DNA of 64,000 nt, taken from positions 41,820,045 through 41,884,044 of the forward strand of contig CM068592.1 of NCBI GenBank assembly GCA_035048485.1. The letters run 5' to 3'. The stretch is from Pteria penguin (lineage: Eukaryota; Mollusca; Bivalvia; Pterioida; Pteriidae). Position numbers and translations under genes: made by a program. Below are positions 22,117 to 35,515 of this stretch, piece after piece (positions within the stretch are counted from its first letter, which is position 1; each line of letters opens with the position of its first letter). Under the pieces are notes generated by a model. It did no database searches. It was not told the origin of the DNA and saw only the letters and a list, made by a program, of their open reading frames with translations.

Positions 22117-23443
22117 CTGTAAGTTAAAACCACGTCTGAATAAAACAACGTAATGTGAATTCAGTGTACACTTATCATTACACATCTTGATACAAATGAT
22201 AACATCGAACACGCTTGACTAAACCATGAACAGTGATCCGTATGTCCTACAAAGTATATACCAAATCATGGCTAAGATAGGGAAAAGTTAACAACAAATA
22301 ACAAACAAGTTGAAGTACTAGAGAAAAATATACCCAAACCACATAGACTTGTTCCAGTGTATAATATGATATATTCAAGGGATAAATTTACAGAATCTGA
22401 TTGTTTCCGACAGGTTTGCCGTAGTTATACCAGTCAAAACAGAATGTTCTTGGTGATGCTTGAGCGGAACCAAAATAGCTGTGGTTTCTAACAGTATAAC
22501 TATGGTACATTTCTCGGACACAATCAGACACTGTAATTTTATCCCTATTCTAGTTCACAATTAACTTAAATATCGTTTTACCATTTGGAACTGCCCCCAA
22601 TTTTCCTGTAACTAGGAAAAGGACGAGGCACCATATCTGAATACGTCCGATATAAAGTAAAGTAGTTCTACAACAGAGAAAGAAAGTTCCAGAAATAAAT
22701 GAACATTTACGATACCGATTTAGAACGGTAAATTAAAGTAACAAACGCCATTCAATTGGTGTGTTTAACTGGTTTACGGGAGCCAACCTTCCAACTCCCC
22801 GCAAAAGTAGCACAATCAAAGGACACACATTAGAAAATTTATATATAATTCTCCATATACAGAACACGGATCAAAAGGTTATTCAAGACGCGAGGTCAAC
22901 GTATTTGACTACTTGAAATTTCGTAAGTAAATCATAGTATAGTAGATAAAAAGCGCCGTAGTAATACAAGTGAATCGAGCGAGTGCTTTGGACGGTACAT
23001 CATAGTAACATATATGTCAGAACGTATCTGTTTCGACCAATCAAAATTAACATTACTACTAAGTGACTCAGGATATAAAATATTATAATTATAAGGTATA
23101 AACGTTCTAATATTTATAGTATACTACAATATAATATATAGGGTAAATATCATAGTATAAAAATATTGGTATAAAAGTATTATACAGTATATATTTTTTA
23201 CAGTAAAGTATAATTTATTCTTTATAATTCATGATCTGGGAAGTCACGGTCAAAAAATTCTCTGTCTACACTGTGGATACAGTCTTTTTTATGTTTATTG
23301 ATCAATATAATATAGTGCATTGTTATCGTATAGTACTAGTCGTATGAAGTGATAAACAGTAAAATACCATGTAATAGATCATAGTATAATATATGTATAT
23401 TGTATGTAATAACTTAAATCATATGAGAATGTTACAAACATAC
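22117..23443. other. Intron 2
   Basis: AT-rich; contains the second copy (22707-22785) of the dispersed repeat at 7925-8010 and TATA-rich stretches near 23080-23420. No gene seen. Confidence 0.6.
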
Positions 23444-23682
23444 CCTAACAGCACCACAGTACGCTAGTCCTTTATTGCCGCCTCCTTCAAATACGAGATT
23501 CTCAAAGGGATAGCTGTGTTCCTCTATCTTGATTGACAAGGCCTGGACCTCCAGGTCAGTGAGGACTGAGGGCATTTTCTGTAGTCTCCGCTGCATATTT
23601 AGCTGCCCTGCAATGTCACGTACACTGATGTCGTAATAATTCATGGAATATAAAGACGGGAGTTTCTCCATTAGCCGGAACA
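23444..23682 (-). CDS. Patatin-like phospholipase exon 2 (oxyanion motif)
   Basis: Encodes residues 105-184. The last third carries FENLVFEGGGNKGLAYCGAV, the beta strand plus glycine-rich oxyanion loop of patatin domains (DGGGxKG type, here EGGGNKG). The preceding 55 residues form the lead-in to the domain. The exon ends in phase 0 at AGG|GTATGT. The acceptor is weak: the only AG that keeps the frame and matches phase 1 of exon 1 is GGAG|TGTTCC, with a poor pyrimidine tract, because an in-frame TGA lies just upstream. The oxyanion motif makes the coding call secure; the exact 5' edge is not. Confidence 0.85.
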
Positions 23683-24322
23683 CTCCATATCAATTCCGAA
23701 CTGATAAAGGTACACATTTGTTATAAGATATTCCAGGAGTTCTTATTCAAGCATATCTCAACCTCTGGAGTAAGACATGACAGGCCCAGCAATATGTACA
23801 TGTACATTTAATTTGTTCATTATTGACGTATAACAATTGACAAGTCTTTGAATTGGCTACATTTCCCCTTTGGCGGCCTTACATTGCTTAAATGTAATTA
23901 ACTTTCTCAATTAGTTGTTTTGGGCCAACGTTTGACGTAAATATATCACCATAGGATAAACGGTTTTGTTTACAGTTTAAAAAGAAACAGTAATTTTAAA
24001 TTACAACTCTACAAAGCTAACAAACATCTACACCCAAAGCATCATTAATAGGTAGAAAATCGCATTGTATGTATAAATGCAATGATAGAATGATAGATAA
24101 CAGAGAATAAAGGGAGGGGGTTGTTAAAGGAAAAAAAAAACAAAATAAATAAATAAATATATATAATGTAATATAATATCATATATAATATAATATAATA
24201 TATTATAATGTATTAAATATTCACCATACACAATCAGTTTTTAATCATGCTTCCGACAGGCCTGATAAAGTGCAGGCAATTAAATCTTCGAGTTTTATAC
24301 ATGATTTTAAAGATAATGTTGC

Positions 24323-24492
24323 TAGACCTCAAAATCCTCATGTTAGTTTGTGAAGACGATGAGGTAAAGATGTTGATGTTGGACCTCAAAATCCTCATGT
24401 TAGTTGGTGAAGACAATGAGGTAAAGATGTTGAAGTTAGACCTCAAAATCCTCATGTTAATTTGTAAATACGATGAGGTAAAGATGCTAAGA
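24323..24492. repeat. 57-bp tandem repeat, three copies
   Basis: Units starting CCTCAAAATCCTCATGTTAG and containing GATGAGGTAAAGATGTTG, with 5-10 differences between units. Confidence 0.9.
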
Positions 24493-25779
24493 TGCTAATT
24501 CTACAGTGTTAAATCTGAATAGAGAGAAGATCTACATTCCTAGATCTTTGTATATCAATATACGTGCAAACAATACTTATATAATATAGACATAACAATA
24601 TACGTGCAAATAATTCTATAATACTTATATAAAAGAAACTGAAATAGTGGTAAATAGATAATGATGACATAGACATAATGATGATATAGAGATAAGTAAT
24701 GACGTAGACATAAATGATGATATAGATTGATAGAGATAAATGATGACTTAAGAAATGAATCTTATATTTTTTTGGTTGATTGAGGTATCAAACTAAAACT
24801 TGGAGAGAAAACTGCATCAGTGCGCGAAGCGCATTGAAGCAAAAGTTTTTCGTCCAATTCATTTCTTATCACTTTATTATGCTTATATGCAGAAACAAAA
24901 AAATTAATAAGTGACCTATAAACACAATTTATTTCGGCACTACATTACTATTTTATCCCTGATACATGTGACTTGATCGCGTAGTAATACAATGACATGG
25001 TAAACAACATTTTGAAGTCAATAATGGCGGCTAACACGAAATTCGACCCTAGTGTCCATTGAAAAGATTAGAAGTGAAATAGAACGGACGATTATCAGAA
25101 ACACGAATTAATGAAACATGCACATGAGGATAATACTCTGTTACCCAGGGTATTTATATCTTAAATGCTTTTAGTATTATTAGAAATGCAATGCATGTTG
25201 ACTGGTGCACGTGCGTGTCATGTCACAGGGTGTAAAGAGTAGGTTCAGGGACTTCGATCATAGGCAGTTTTGCTCTGGTGCCCGTTCTGTTTGCCTAGCC
25301 GGGCATGATACCGTAGAAATTACAATTATTAGCATCCATTGTCAAATGATCGGCAAGTAGCAGACGAGTACTGTTTTTGTAACATGTGTATTTGACTACA
25401 AGCTACATGTACCGTATGCATTTCTAATCAGCACTGTACTGAAGACTATAGCTGGAAATTATATCTTATATTTAAAAGTTGCTGTAGTGAAGTGCGATTT
25501 CTTTTTTTGTACTTTGAATTCGTCATATATAATGAAACACTGTTGCGTAATCGATTAACTATACGAGAATCACTGTTACATAAATAGAACGGGGTTTCGC
25601 ATTCCAGAGGGAAGTAGTTCCGGTAATTGTGACATATCTGCACTCAAAACTTTATTGATGCAGAATCAACTGAATTTTTTAACCAATCAGATTCGCCGCT
25701 AGACCATCAACATAAAGAAAATTAAATGATATATAGAAATGAATGATGACAAAGTAGTCAAGAGTTCTGTTGTCTTTGT

Positions 25780-26910
25780 CATAAAATATCGTATTTTCTT
25801 TATTTACACTGTTTTATAATCTGATATCGTATTTTCTGTATTTATGTTGTTTTATAATCTGATATCGTATTTTATTTATTATATTGTTCTATAATCTGAT
25901 AGCATAGTTTTTACTTTATATTTTTCATAATATAATGTATATTGTTTAATAATCTAATATCGTATTTTTTATACATTTTGTTCTATAATCTGATATCGTA
26001 TTTTCTTTATATTGTGTAGTACTCTAAAATCGCATTTTCTTTATTGATATTGTTTTATAATCTTGTATCGTATTTTTATCTATATTACTGTATAAACTGA
26101 TGTAGTATTTTCTTTATTTATAATATTTTATAATCTGAAGTAGCATTTTAAAAATTTATATTGTTTTATAATCTGATATCGTATTTTCTTAAATTATATT
26201 GTTTTATAATCTGATGTAGTATTTTCTTTATTTTTATCGTTTTATAATCTGATATCGTATTTTCTTAAATTATATTGTTTTATAATCTGATGCAGTATTT
26301 TCTTTATTTTCATCGTTTTATAATCTGATATCGTATTTCATTTATATTGTTTTATAATCTGATGTTGTATTTTCTTTATTTATATCGTTTTATAATCTGA
26401 TATCGTATATTATTTATATTGTTTTATATTCTGATATCGTATTTTCTTAATTTATATTGTTTTATAATCTGATGTTGTATTGTCTTTATTTATATCGTTT
26501 TATAATCTGATATCGTATATTATTTATATTGTTATATAATCTGATATCGTATTTTCTTTATCTATATCGTTTTATAATCTGATATTGCATTTTCTTTATT
26601 TATATTGTTCTATAATCTGATGTTGTATTTTCTTTATTTATATAGTTTCATAATTTGATATCGTATTTTCTTTATTTATAATGTTTTATAATCTGATGTA
26701 TTTTCTTTATTAATATTGTTCTATAATCTGATATCGTATTTTCTTTATCTATATTGTTTAATAATCTGCTATCGTATTTTTTTTAATATTGTTTTATAAT
26801 CTGATATCGTATTTTCTTTATTTATATCGTTTTATAATCTATGTTGTATTTATTTATATTGTTTTATAATCTGATATCGTATTTTCTTTATTTATATCGT
26901 TTTATAATCT
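25780..26910. repeat. 38-bp AT-rich satellite, about 30 copies
   Basis: Unit TTTTATAATCTGATATCGTA plus TTTTCTTTATTTATATTG, with variable length from indels in the T-rich part. Strongly AT-rich. Confidence 0.93.
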
Positions 26911-27736
26911 GATGTCTAATGTATGTTGCCTAGGATATTTTTGATGTACTAATTTCAATTTACAGTCTTTTCAGATATATGATTATAGTTTAAAAACACT
27001 CCGATTCCTCCCCATTTTCCAAGTTTTTTGGGTTTTTGTTTTGTTTTGTTTTGTTTGTTTGTTTTCTTTTGTGGTTTATGATCCATTATTTATTTTTATT
27101 CTTTAACTACAAAGTGGTGATTCATGCGCCCTCTCCGCATACTAAGGAAACGAAAGAAAAACACTTAACTTTGAAAACTAAATATTGTAAACATTTTTCA
27201 ATATTTTATATTCACCACTTGGTCCTTCAGTGAAGAGGCTTTCATAAAAAAAATGTGGTGCGCAGAAAATGAGACCTAGTTTATATATCATCGAACTTTG
27301 TCTAGTAATGCTTTTGCTTGGCAGTAGTATTAAGCAAAATTTTCCTAAAAGAGAATTATTCAATCATTACAAACCCGGATGTGATATTAAAAAGGGTAAG
27401 AGAATTCCCGCCCATGATTTAAATAAGCAGTAAAGCGACTGATTGTGCAGTGAAAATCGGAAATAAATAATCATACCTCGAAGCTTAACTGCCGCTGAAA
27501 TAAAAATCAAAACAAAACAGTCAGCGAAAATTGTGAACAAAACCTAGAAAAAAAAGCGTGCATGGTGAAAACGATATACATGTCTTTCGCAATAATTCAG
27601 TTTGGAAAATTCAGTATCTCGATGCATATCTACAGGTTTATACTGTTCGCCACAAAATTGTTCTTTAAGTGACATTTTATACCAAATAGCTTATTGTAAA
27701 AGGAACTTGATCGTAACATAAACCCTGTCATGATTA

Positions 27737-28065
27737 TAGACCTTTTTCCTTTAACTGCGGAGCTGTAACATTGGACGGCAAATTGAGGGATCGCCAGATC
27801 CAACTTTAACCACGCCCTTTACGTAGTTCCATTGTGACGTCATAATCAAATTCATGTTTGACGGGCCATTTGCTTATGACGTCATAATGAACAAATGTGC
27901 CAAAATGTGTGATGTCGGGCATTTGACGATCACTCAATTGATTAACGTTCCCTCCAATTTTATTACGTCATAATGTACTTTGACGTCATTCTGATCGATT
28001 TGGAGGGAACGATTATGATTCTGCCGTCCAATGTTTCAGCTCCGCAGTTAAAGGAAAAAGGTCTA
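27737..28065. mobile_element. TA-flanked MITE with 45-bp inverted ends
   Basis: Starts TAGACCTTTTTCCTTTAACT and ends with its inverse, the arms continuing through GCGGAGCTG and TTGGACGGCA. TA at both ends suggests a Tc1/mariner-type target. The interior contains a near copy of the 4897-5343 MITE (27785-27951), so one element is nested in the other. Three TGACGTCA sites. Confidence 0.85.
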
Positions 28066-28199
28066 TTGCGTGACTGACGTTTTTAGTGTTAAGATCTTCT
28101 TTTTACCTTAATGACCTAGGATACAATCAATATTATATTTTAATGTCAGAATTTACGGTAAACGCTACTTTACACCGATTCAATTTCCTATAACATCAA

Positions 28200-28320
28200 A
28201 CTATTTACAGTAAAATATAACTGATCTGACGTCATTTAGGCTTGGGCAAGAATGACATTTGATTATGACGTCAGAAGCAGAACAATCGAAATCCCGCTAA
28301 AGGTCGCTCTCTTGGTTGAT
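28200..28320. mobile_element. Fragment related to the 44479-44643 MITE
   Basis: GACATTTGATTATGACGTCA, AACAATCGAAA and CCGCTAAAGGTCGCT resemble the interior of the element at 44535-44625. Two TGACGTCA palindromes (28227, 28266). Ends are not defined. Confidence 0.5.
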
Positions 28321-29394
28321 ATGTAGATACGTGTATTTACCAGCCAAAACGTCTGTCCCGCACTTAACGTGGAAGGATCTATATACCTTCACGAGTATGC
28401 CATACTTGGTATAATAAAAAGGGGGATATAGAATGTCTAATAAAGTCTAGGTGTCCATTGCTATTTTAGTGATCTGGACAGATCAACGGAAAATAGATAT
28501 ATACGTAAACGTTACATCAGACTGTGGTAAACAGATTATGGAATAATATATTTGACGTTTGGACAATTTACACTTATTTTACAGTTCCTGAGAATTTATC
28601 GTGTGAATAACTCAAAACTTTTAGAGAAAGACATGACCAGTGTCGTTAGCAATATTTGTCAGTGTGACAAAATGTCGTGTCATCTCGTCAGAAAGGTAAT
28701 ATATCAAATAGGCATACACTATAACCAGCTGATACATCTGAAACTATGTATATCATTCCACCTTGCAAAAAAATGTTAATGCATATTTATTAAACCATTT
28801 CTCTTTTAAATTTAATTAACAGAATCAAGTAAACTACAAACCAAGCAGTAAAATGAATATCTGTTGTCACAGTGGTAATTTCTTATTTTTGCATTCAATT
28901 TGAATGAAAAACATGCAGTAGGCTAAACATTGTATTTCTCGAAATGAAAAACGTTTTAGCACAACATTTTCTTTTGCTACAGCAAACATGAATTATCCTT
29001 TTGTAAACTTAAAAGACTCAAGCGTTGCCATCTTTGGTACCCTATGTGAGAAAACTAGCCAAAAGTATATCAAGCACAAAATGTTTACAATATACAAAGC
29101 ATGCAGTAACAATAAGTACTGAGCAAATAAAATAAATCATGAATAATAGTTCTCTTTTCATTCAACAGAAGGTAACTAAAATGTAGTCAAAGTATTATGG
29201 AAAAGAGGGTTAAAGTTATACTCAAATAACAGCATGATTACATGTCACAGGAAATAGGAATTAAAACGAAAATATCTGGCATTATTAGTCATAAATATAC
29301 ATTCAAAAGTTATACATCTCAGTTTAATAAAAATATATTCAAAATCACTGTATTCAGAGTTATGCAAACAAAAGTATGCACACCAGTAGTACGA

Positions 29395-29548
29395 CTATGT
29401 TAGATGAAGTTCCACTATGTTAGATGTAGTACCACTATGTTAGATATAGTACCAATATGTTAGATATAGTACCACTATGGTAGATATAGTACCACTATGT
29501 TAGATATAGTACTACTATGGTAGATAAAGTACCACTATGTTAGACACG
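29395..29548. repeat. 20-bp tandem repeat
   Basis: About seven units of ACTATGTTAGATATAGTACC with point changes. Confidence 0.92.
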
Positions 29549-29621
29549 TGATTCAAATGTAAAGCTTGAAAAAAGAAATATATATATTCCTAGTACGATG
29601 ATAGGTCAGCGATTAACACGT

Positions 29622-30620
29622 GTTCCTATCGTGACGGCTAGCTAACGAGTTACACGTGATCCCATCGTGACGGCTAGCTAACGAGTTACACGTGATCCCA
29701 TCGTGACGGCTAGCTAACGAGTTACACGTGATATCATCGTGACGGCTAGCTAACGAGTTACACGTGATTCCATCGTGACGGCTAGCTAACGAGTTACACA
29801 TGATCCAATCGTGACAGCTGGCTAACGAGTTACACGTGATATCATCGTGACGGCTAGCTAACGAGTTACACGTGATATCATCGCGACAGCTATCTAACGA
29901 GTTACACGTGATCCCATCGTGATGGCTAGCTAACGAGTTACACATGATCCCATCGTGACGGCTAGCTAACGAGTTACACGTGATACCATCGTGACGGCAA
30001 CGGTTCACGAGTTACACGTGATCCCATCGTGACGGCTAGCTAACGAGTTACACGTGATATCATCGTGACAGCTATCTAACGAGTTACACGTGATCCCATC
30101 GTGACGGCTAGCTAACGTGTTACACGTGATTCCATCGTGACGGCTAGCTAACGAGTTACACGTTATTCCATCGTGACGGCTAGCTAACGAGTTACACGTG
30201 ATCCCATCGTGACGGCTAGCTAACGAGTTACACGTGATATCATCGTGACAGCTATCTAACGAGTTACACGTGATCCCATCGTGACGGCTAGCTAACGAGT
30301 TACACGTGATTCCATCGTGACGGCTAGCTAACGAGTTACACGTGATTCCATCGTGACGGCTAGCTAACGAGTTACACGTAATCCCATCGTGCCGGGTAGC
30401 TAACGAGATACACGTGATATCATCGTGCAAGCTATCTAACGAGTTACACGTGATCCTATCGTGACGGCTAGCTAACGAGTTACACGTGATCCCATCGTGA
30501 CGGCTAGCTAACGAGTTACACATGATACCATCGTGACGGCAACGGCTTACGAGTTACACGTAATCCCATCGTGACGGCTAGCTAACGAGTTACGTGATCC
30601 CACCGTGACGGCTAGCTAAT
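29622..30620. repeat. 36-bp satellite, about 27 copies, with 180-bp higher-order period
   Basis: Unit GTGACGGCTAGCTAACGAGT plus TACACGTGATCCCATC. The variant GATATCATCGTGACAGCTATC recurs near 29876, 30056, 30236 and 30416, that is every 180 bp (five units). The unit contains the palindromes GCTAGC and CACGTG. The minus strand is open for 131 and 172 codons in two frames as a 12-residue repeat (CNSLASRHDGIT), which follows from the period being a multiple of three. Confidence 0.96.
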
Positions 30621-30924
30621 AATTTGATTGATTATATATTTAATTAAATATTTAATATGTGGAATTCGCACGGGGCAGGCTTGCTTCATTTTCCATGAAC
30701 ACCAATAGTAACACATTAATTCCTTAAATACATTTCAGATAATCACTGTTAAATATCGTTTTCATATAACTGAATTATTTCTAAATTGGCCGTATAACAC
30801 CTATACAAACACACAAAGTAAAATTTTCTCTAATTCTATACTGACATTTTCGCTCGTTATACACAATCTGGGCCGCACGTAAACGCCATTCTGAAAGGCT
30901 AGTGTTAATTTACCGCTACAAATG

Positions 30925-31412
30925 CGAATGATGCTGAAACCTCGATTTATTCATTGCCAAAGATGCTAAAACCTCGAATTATTCATTGTCAAAGATATTA
31001 AAACCTCGAGTTATTCATTGTCAAAGATATTAAAACCTCGAGTTATTCATTGCCAAAAATGTTTAATCCCTGATTTATTCATTGCGAGAGACGATAAAAC
31101 CTCGAGTTATTCATTGCCAAAGATGCTAAAATCTCGAGTTATTCATTGCGAAAGATACTAAAACCTCGAGTTATCCATTGCGAGAGATGCTAAAACCTCA
31201 AATTATTCATCGCGAGAGATGCCAAAACCTCGAGTTATTCATTGCGAGAGATGCTAATACTACGACTTATTGATTGCGACAGATGCTAAAACCTCGAGTT
31301 ATTCATTGCGACAGATGTTAAAACTTCGAGTTATCCATTGCGAGAGATGCTAAAACTTCGAGTTATTCATAGCAAGAGATGCTAAAACCTCGAGTTATTC
31401 ATTGCCAGTTGC
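30925..31412. repeat. 32-bp satellite, about 15 copies
   Basis: Unit TTCATTGCCAAAGATGCTAA plus AACCTCGAGTTA, with GCGAGAG and GCCAAAG sub-variants. Confidence 0.94.
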
Positions 31413-31559
31413 CAGAATCGGATACCAGTGATAACTCTCACCCGTAGACAGGTCGCGTTATATCATATAGGTTCTTTAATAACTGACCATCTACATTCTG
31501 TCCAGTTGATACGCATTTTTTCCTAGGACAAAGTCAACTTGATTAAGATCAGCAAAAAT

Positions 31560-31655
31560 GTTAAAAAAAAAAACTAAACAAATAACAACCCCCCCCCCCC
31601 CAATAAGAGATTTTGTTTGTTAATTTTCATTTATTTATTTTTTTTTTATTTGGGA
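31560..31655. repeat. Poly-A, poly-C and T-rich tracts
   Basis: A run, then about 12 C, then T-rich sequence. Low complexity in intron 1. Confidence 0.8.
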
Positions 31656-33465
31656 TATGGAGCTTTTTCCCGCACGATAAATTAGATAGTGTTAATCAGA
31701 CCTTAAGCTTTCAGCTGTATAAAATTTGATGTTCATATATGATTGTTAATTGTAATATATAGTTTTAAGATGCATATATTGTACGTTAGAAATATAATAG
31801 AAATATTGAAAGTGAATAAGATGTAATATGTGGGAAAACGAATATATAAATTCAATGAATAGTGACCCTCTAAAACTGATAAAGTAGTGTACAGATGATA
31901 TGTTTCATACAGAATAAATAGCGAATACTAAGGTCACGTGGTTACTGTAGTTCGAAATATCACGCCCAAGCATTTACACGAAGGAGATCTAAATTGTTAC
32001 CACTGGGAGTCGAGGGGGAAGAGAAACCCCCGACTTTTAAAACTTGCAATTCGCTTTGTCCATCATCTTTTCACGTCAGATGAGATTTCCATAAATAATC
32101 ACTGATAAAATTCTCAAGGAAATGTTTTTAATATTCAAAATTTTGTTTTTCCTGTCTTTAATCTTTATCTAATTAGGTCAGGACTTCATGGTGTACAGCG
32201 TTTGTTTTATTCTCAGATTAAGATAAATAATGATTTGATAAAAAGACAATAGGCATTCTGTTTATACAATGATGTCATGGGACTTATGATGTTTTGATAA
32301 GGAAGGGGGGGGGGGTGTATGATTCTGTTATGTTTGCTATAAAGTATGAGTGACAAAGCGAAATATCCATTCAAACATACTCAGTCCCTTTGCCGTCGAT
32401 TTTCTAAATGGCAAGAAACTGGAACCAAGTGGTCAGTTTTGGTCAGATATTTCGGACGAGGCTACTAGCTATCTTTCTACGAATATATATGTTTTACAAC
32501 CAACTTCCTACCGACCACAGTAATTGAGAAATTTATAACTAGCCATTTACCTTTTAGGCTATGAAGAACTGAAATGTACAATTATAATTAATTGTAAATA
32601 GAAAAAAAATTATAAGAAAAGAGCACCTGTAAAGTTCAAACCATATCACCATAATTTTATTTTAGGTTTGATCTGAAATAGGAAGATTGTGCAGGTTTCA
32701 ATGTGTTTCGTTAGTAGAACATGTAGAGGACACAGTGCAGATTTTACCTCGTAACTTGACCATTGACTGATTCTTCGCTGTAAAGTTACAACATAGCAAC
32801 ATAAAGCATATATATTATGTACAGAGACAGTTCCTCTCAGTTACTTTTTGTAGTACAACGACCTCAAATTAATAATCTTAAAAATTAATTCTATTTTCGA
32901 ACCAATTTTCAAAATCCAAAGAATCGTCAGTCTAATATCCATCAAACTTCTACAGACCTGGGAACGTCAATCCCGCCTCCCCCTTTCAATCAAGGTTTTC
33001 TTATCGAAGATTGGCTACCTCAACCAGCCCGGCTTCCACACTACTCTAGCGACACTAGTCTCAAAACTCTGCAAGTGCAATCCCAATCCATCAAACCTTT
33101 CAAACCAAAGTTTCTATTATTCTTGGAAACACTTTGCCAATTCAATCACGTTTTCAAATTCTAGAAAGCATAACTCCTTCCATCAAAATATCCATCCCTC
33201 CTCCCGAAAACAATACTCCCCGATTTCCCATATCCCAGGTTGAAGAATTCATTTTCAAATATCAGGAAACGCTATCCCTCATTCCCCACAACTGACATTC
33301 AAATTCAAGCTACTACCTACTGTTCTATTACCCCAGTAAAACCCACTTCTTGTCAAGACAGCTTCGGAATTCCAGGAATTGTCTCTGATGTTATTTAACA
33401 AAAGCAGACTGTGAAAGCACTCCAGTCGCAGCGCATCTACTGTGACAGAAACTCCAAATATATCA

Positions 33466-33469
33466 TGTG

Positions 33470-33521
<52 letters not shown>

Positions 33522-33660
33522 ATGTAATAATAATAATGATGATGATGATGATAATGATAATAATAATAATAGTAATTGTGATAATGATAATAATACATGT
33601 ATATTATCATCATTATTATTATAATATTGTAACAATAGTGATAATGAAAATAATAAACAA
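33466..33660. repeat. (AAT)n and (GAT)n trinucleotide tract
   Basis: About 60 bp of ATA/AAT repeats followed by ATG/ATA mixtures to 33660. Open frames of poly-Asn, poly-Ile and poly-Leu in this stretch are artefacts of the repeat. Confidence 0.95.
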
Positions 33661-33770
33661 ACGAATAATAAGACAGAAAAAGAGAGAAATGTAGTTAATA
33701 TAACTTTTTTGTGTATTTTTGTTTTGTTTTGTTTTGTTTTTTTTTTTTTGTTTGTTTCAAATGTTTGTAT

Positions 33771-33775
33771 TCTTT

Positions 33776-33806
<31 letters not shown>

Positions 33807-33922
33807 TGTTTTTTTTTATAAATTCATGTTGTATAATGTCCAATATATCTTCCTCTTTTTTGTGTGTGTGTTGTTTTTTTTTATAAATTCATGTTGTATA
33901 ATGTCCAATATATCTTCCTCAG
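33771..33922. repeat. (GT)n with a 66-bp direct duplication
   Basis: A GT run near 33780-33806 is followed by two copies of TTTATAAATTCATGTTGTAT AATGTCCAATATATCTTCCTC, each preceded by GTGTGTG. Confidence 0.92.
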
Positions 33923-33982
33923 GGAAGTAATGGTAGACTACAAATAAAACACACTCTTTTTTCAAATTTTCGATCGCGTGGT

Positions 33983-34231
33983 CTTAATCAAGAAAATGAC
34001 AAAATACACTCGCAACTAAGTGACGTCCATCTCTATGCTTCTGCCTTTAACGAGTATTTAAAACAATCATTTATGAATAATAACGTCCGTGACGTCATGC
34101 TAGGACGCATTTAAAGAACCGTGACGTCACGGACGTTGTTATTCATAAATGATTGTTAATACTCGTTAATGTAAGAAGCATAGAGATGGACGTCACTTAG
34201 TTGCGAGTGTATTTTGTCGTTTTCTTGATAA
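33983..34231. mobile_element. Foldback MITE with about 110-bp arms
   Basis: An almost complete palindrome: ATCAAGAAAATGACAAAATA and ACTCGCAACTAAGTGACGTC on the left recur inverted on the right, with about 95% arm identity and a short centre containing CGTGACGTCACGG. Two TGACGTCA sites. Would fold into one long hairpin. Confidence 0.9.
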
Positions 34232-34249
34232 AGATAAAGCGATGAGGCA

Positions 34250-35515
34250 CCAAGTCTGAGACGATTGTAAAAGACAAGGAATATTTTGGGGTGAGGTAAA
34301 ACAACTGATAATCACATTGATTACATGAATTATCGCAACTTCTCCTTAACCTTTTTCATTTCAAAATTTTTCTGTCAGTTGCGGCATTCTTTGTTTCTTG
34401 ATTGGAAAATGAAACTCTTTATTTCGACTTGTGGCATGTCCTGAACCTGCGGGTGTATTGCTGGTAGGAGACTCGTCAGCATAATTAACTTATAACAGGT
34501 ATGTACACATTTATTGCATATATGTATCAAGGTACATAAGGAAGCGTTTTTCAATTATCTTGTCAAATCATCAACTTTCCTTTTTTCTTTCGGTTTTGGA
34601 TGTTTCCTACAGAGTATACATTCATATAACTTTCGTCTCTTTCCGGACATTCTGGAAGCTAGGAAAATAACAATATGTCAACACTATTCACAGTATTTGT
34701 ACGCTTCTAAGTAAATCTACTTGAAACAGATATCAGTACATCTTGCATACATCTTACTGTAACATACAACACATGTCTTGCAACGCCGCTCAGTTTATAA
34801 CCCCGCTTAGTTATTCAGTTGAACTTTAAAATGTACAATTTAATAGATTTGGTTTTGTTAGAGAAGTTAAACAGAATTACATGACTTCGTTTTGTTATAT
34901 TCGTAATTTTACACATCAAGTACGCCATGTATTGCCGTCTGCTTCAAGTAGATTTCTAAACTTCCAGAGTGTCCGGAAAGGGAAGGAAGTTCTATTACTA
35001 TATACTTTGTAAGAAACATCCAAAACCGAAAGAAAGAAGGAAAGTCAATGATATGACAGGAAAAATCCTTATGTGCCCCGACACACATCAGCAACAAATG
35101 TGTGCATAAATGCTATAAGCTAAAAGCGGACGAGTCTCACCCACAGGTTCAGGACATGCCGCAAGTGCCAAGTAGAAATAAGGAGTTTCAACTTACATTC
35201 AAGAAACAAAATATAGTTCCCAATGCTAGTCCTCCTTCCATACACTTACCTATACCAGGTAAGAGCAGGGGTCATTCGCATTGTTCAGTTTATCTGCAAG
35301 TAACCGGGACCTAAGTAACTATATGTGTCGCTACGCTATGAATGCCCTCGCTAGCTGCCATTTTTTCTTTTTTTCCTTTTTTTTTTGTATTTTTCAAATG
35401 GAAAAGGTTAAGGAGGAGCTGCGGTAATTCATGTAATAAATTTGATTATTAGTTTGTCGTTTCACCTTACCCAAAAATATTCATTGTCTGAATCGTCTCA
35501 GAGTTGGCACCGTAT
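34250..35515. repeat. Large imperfect inverted repeat (about 1.25 kb)
   Basis: The left arm 34250-34720 and right arm 34905-35515 are inverted copies. Shared words include TCTGAGACGATT, TACATGAATTA, CTCCTTAACCTTTT, TTTCGGTTTTGGATGTTTC and TTTCCGGACA. Arms differ by many substitutions and an insertion of over 100 bp in the right arm. The spacer is about 185 bp. No coding content recognised. Confidence 0.75.

Noticed and set aside
22030..22212. Start of a separate gene at the Met of the exon 3 frame (22212)
   Set aside because: The acceptor at 22117 joins exon 3 in phase to the oxyanion exon, so sequence before it is intron.
33279..33694. Poly-Asn, poly-Ile and poly-Leu frames
   Set aside because: Translation of an AAT/GAT trinucleotide tract in different frames; no flanking coding sequence.
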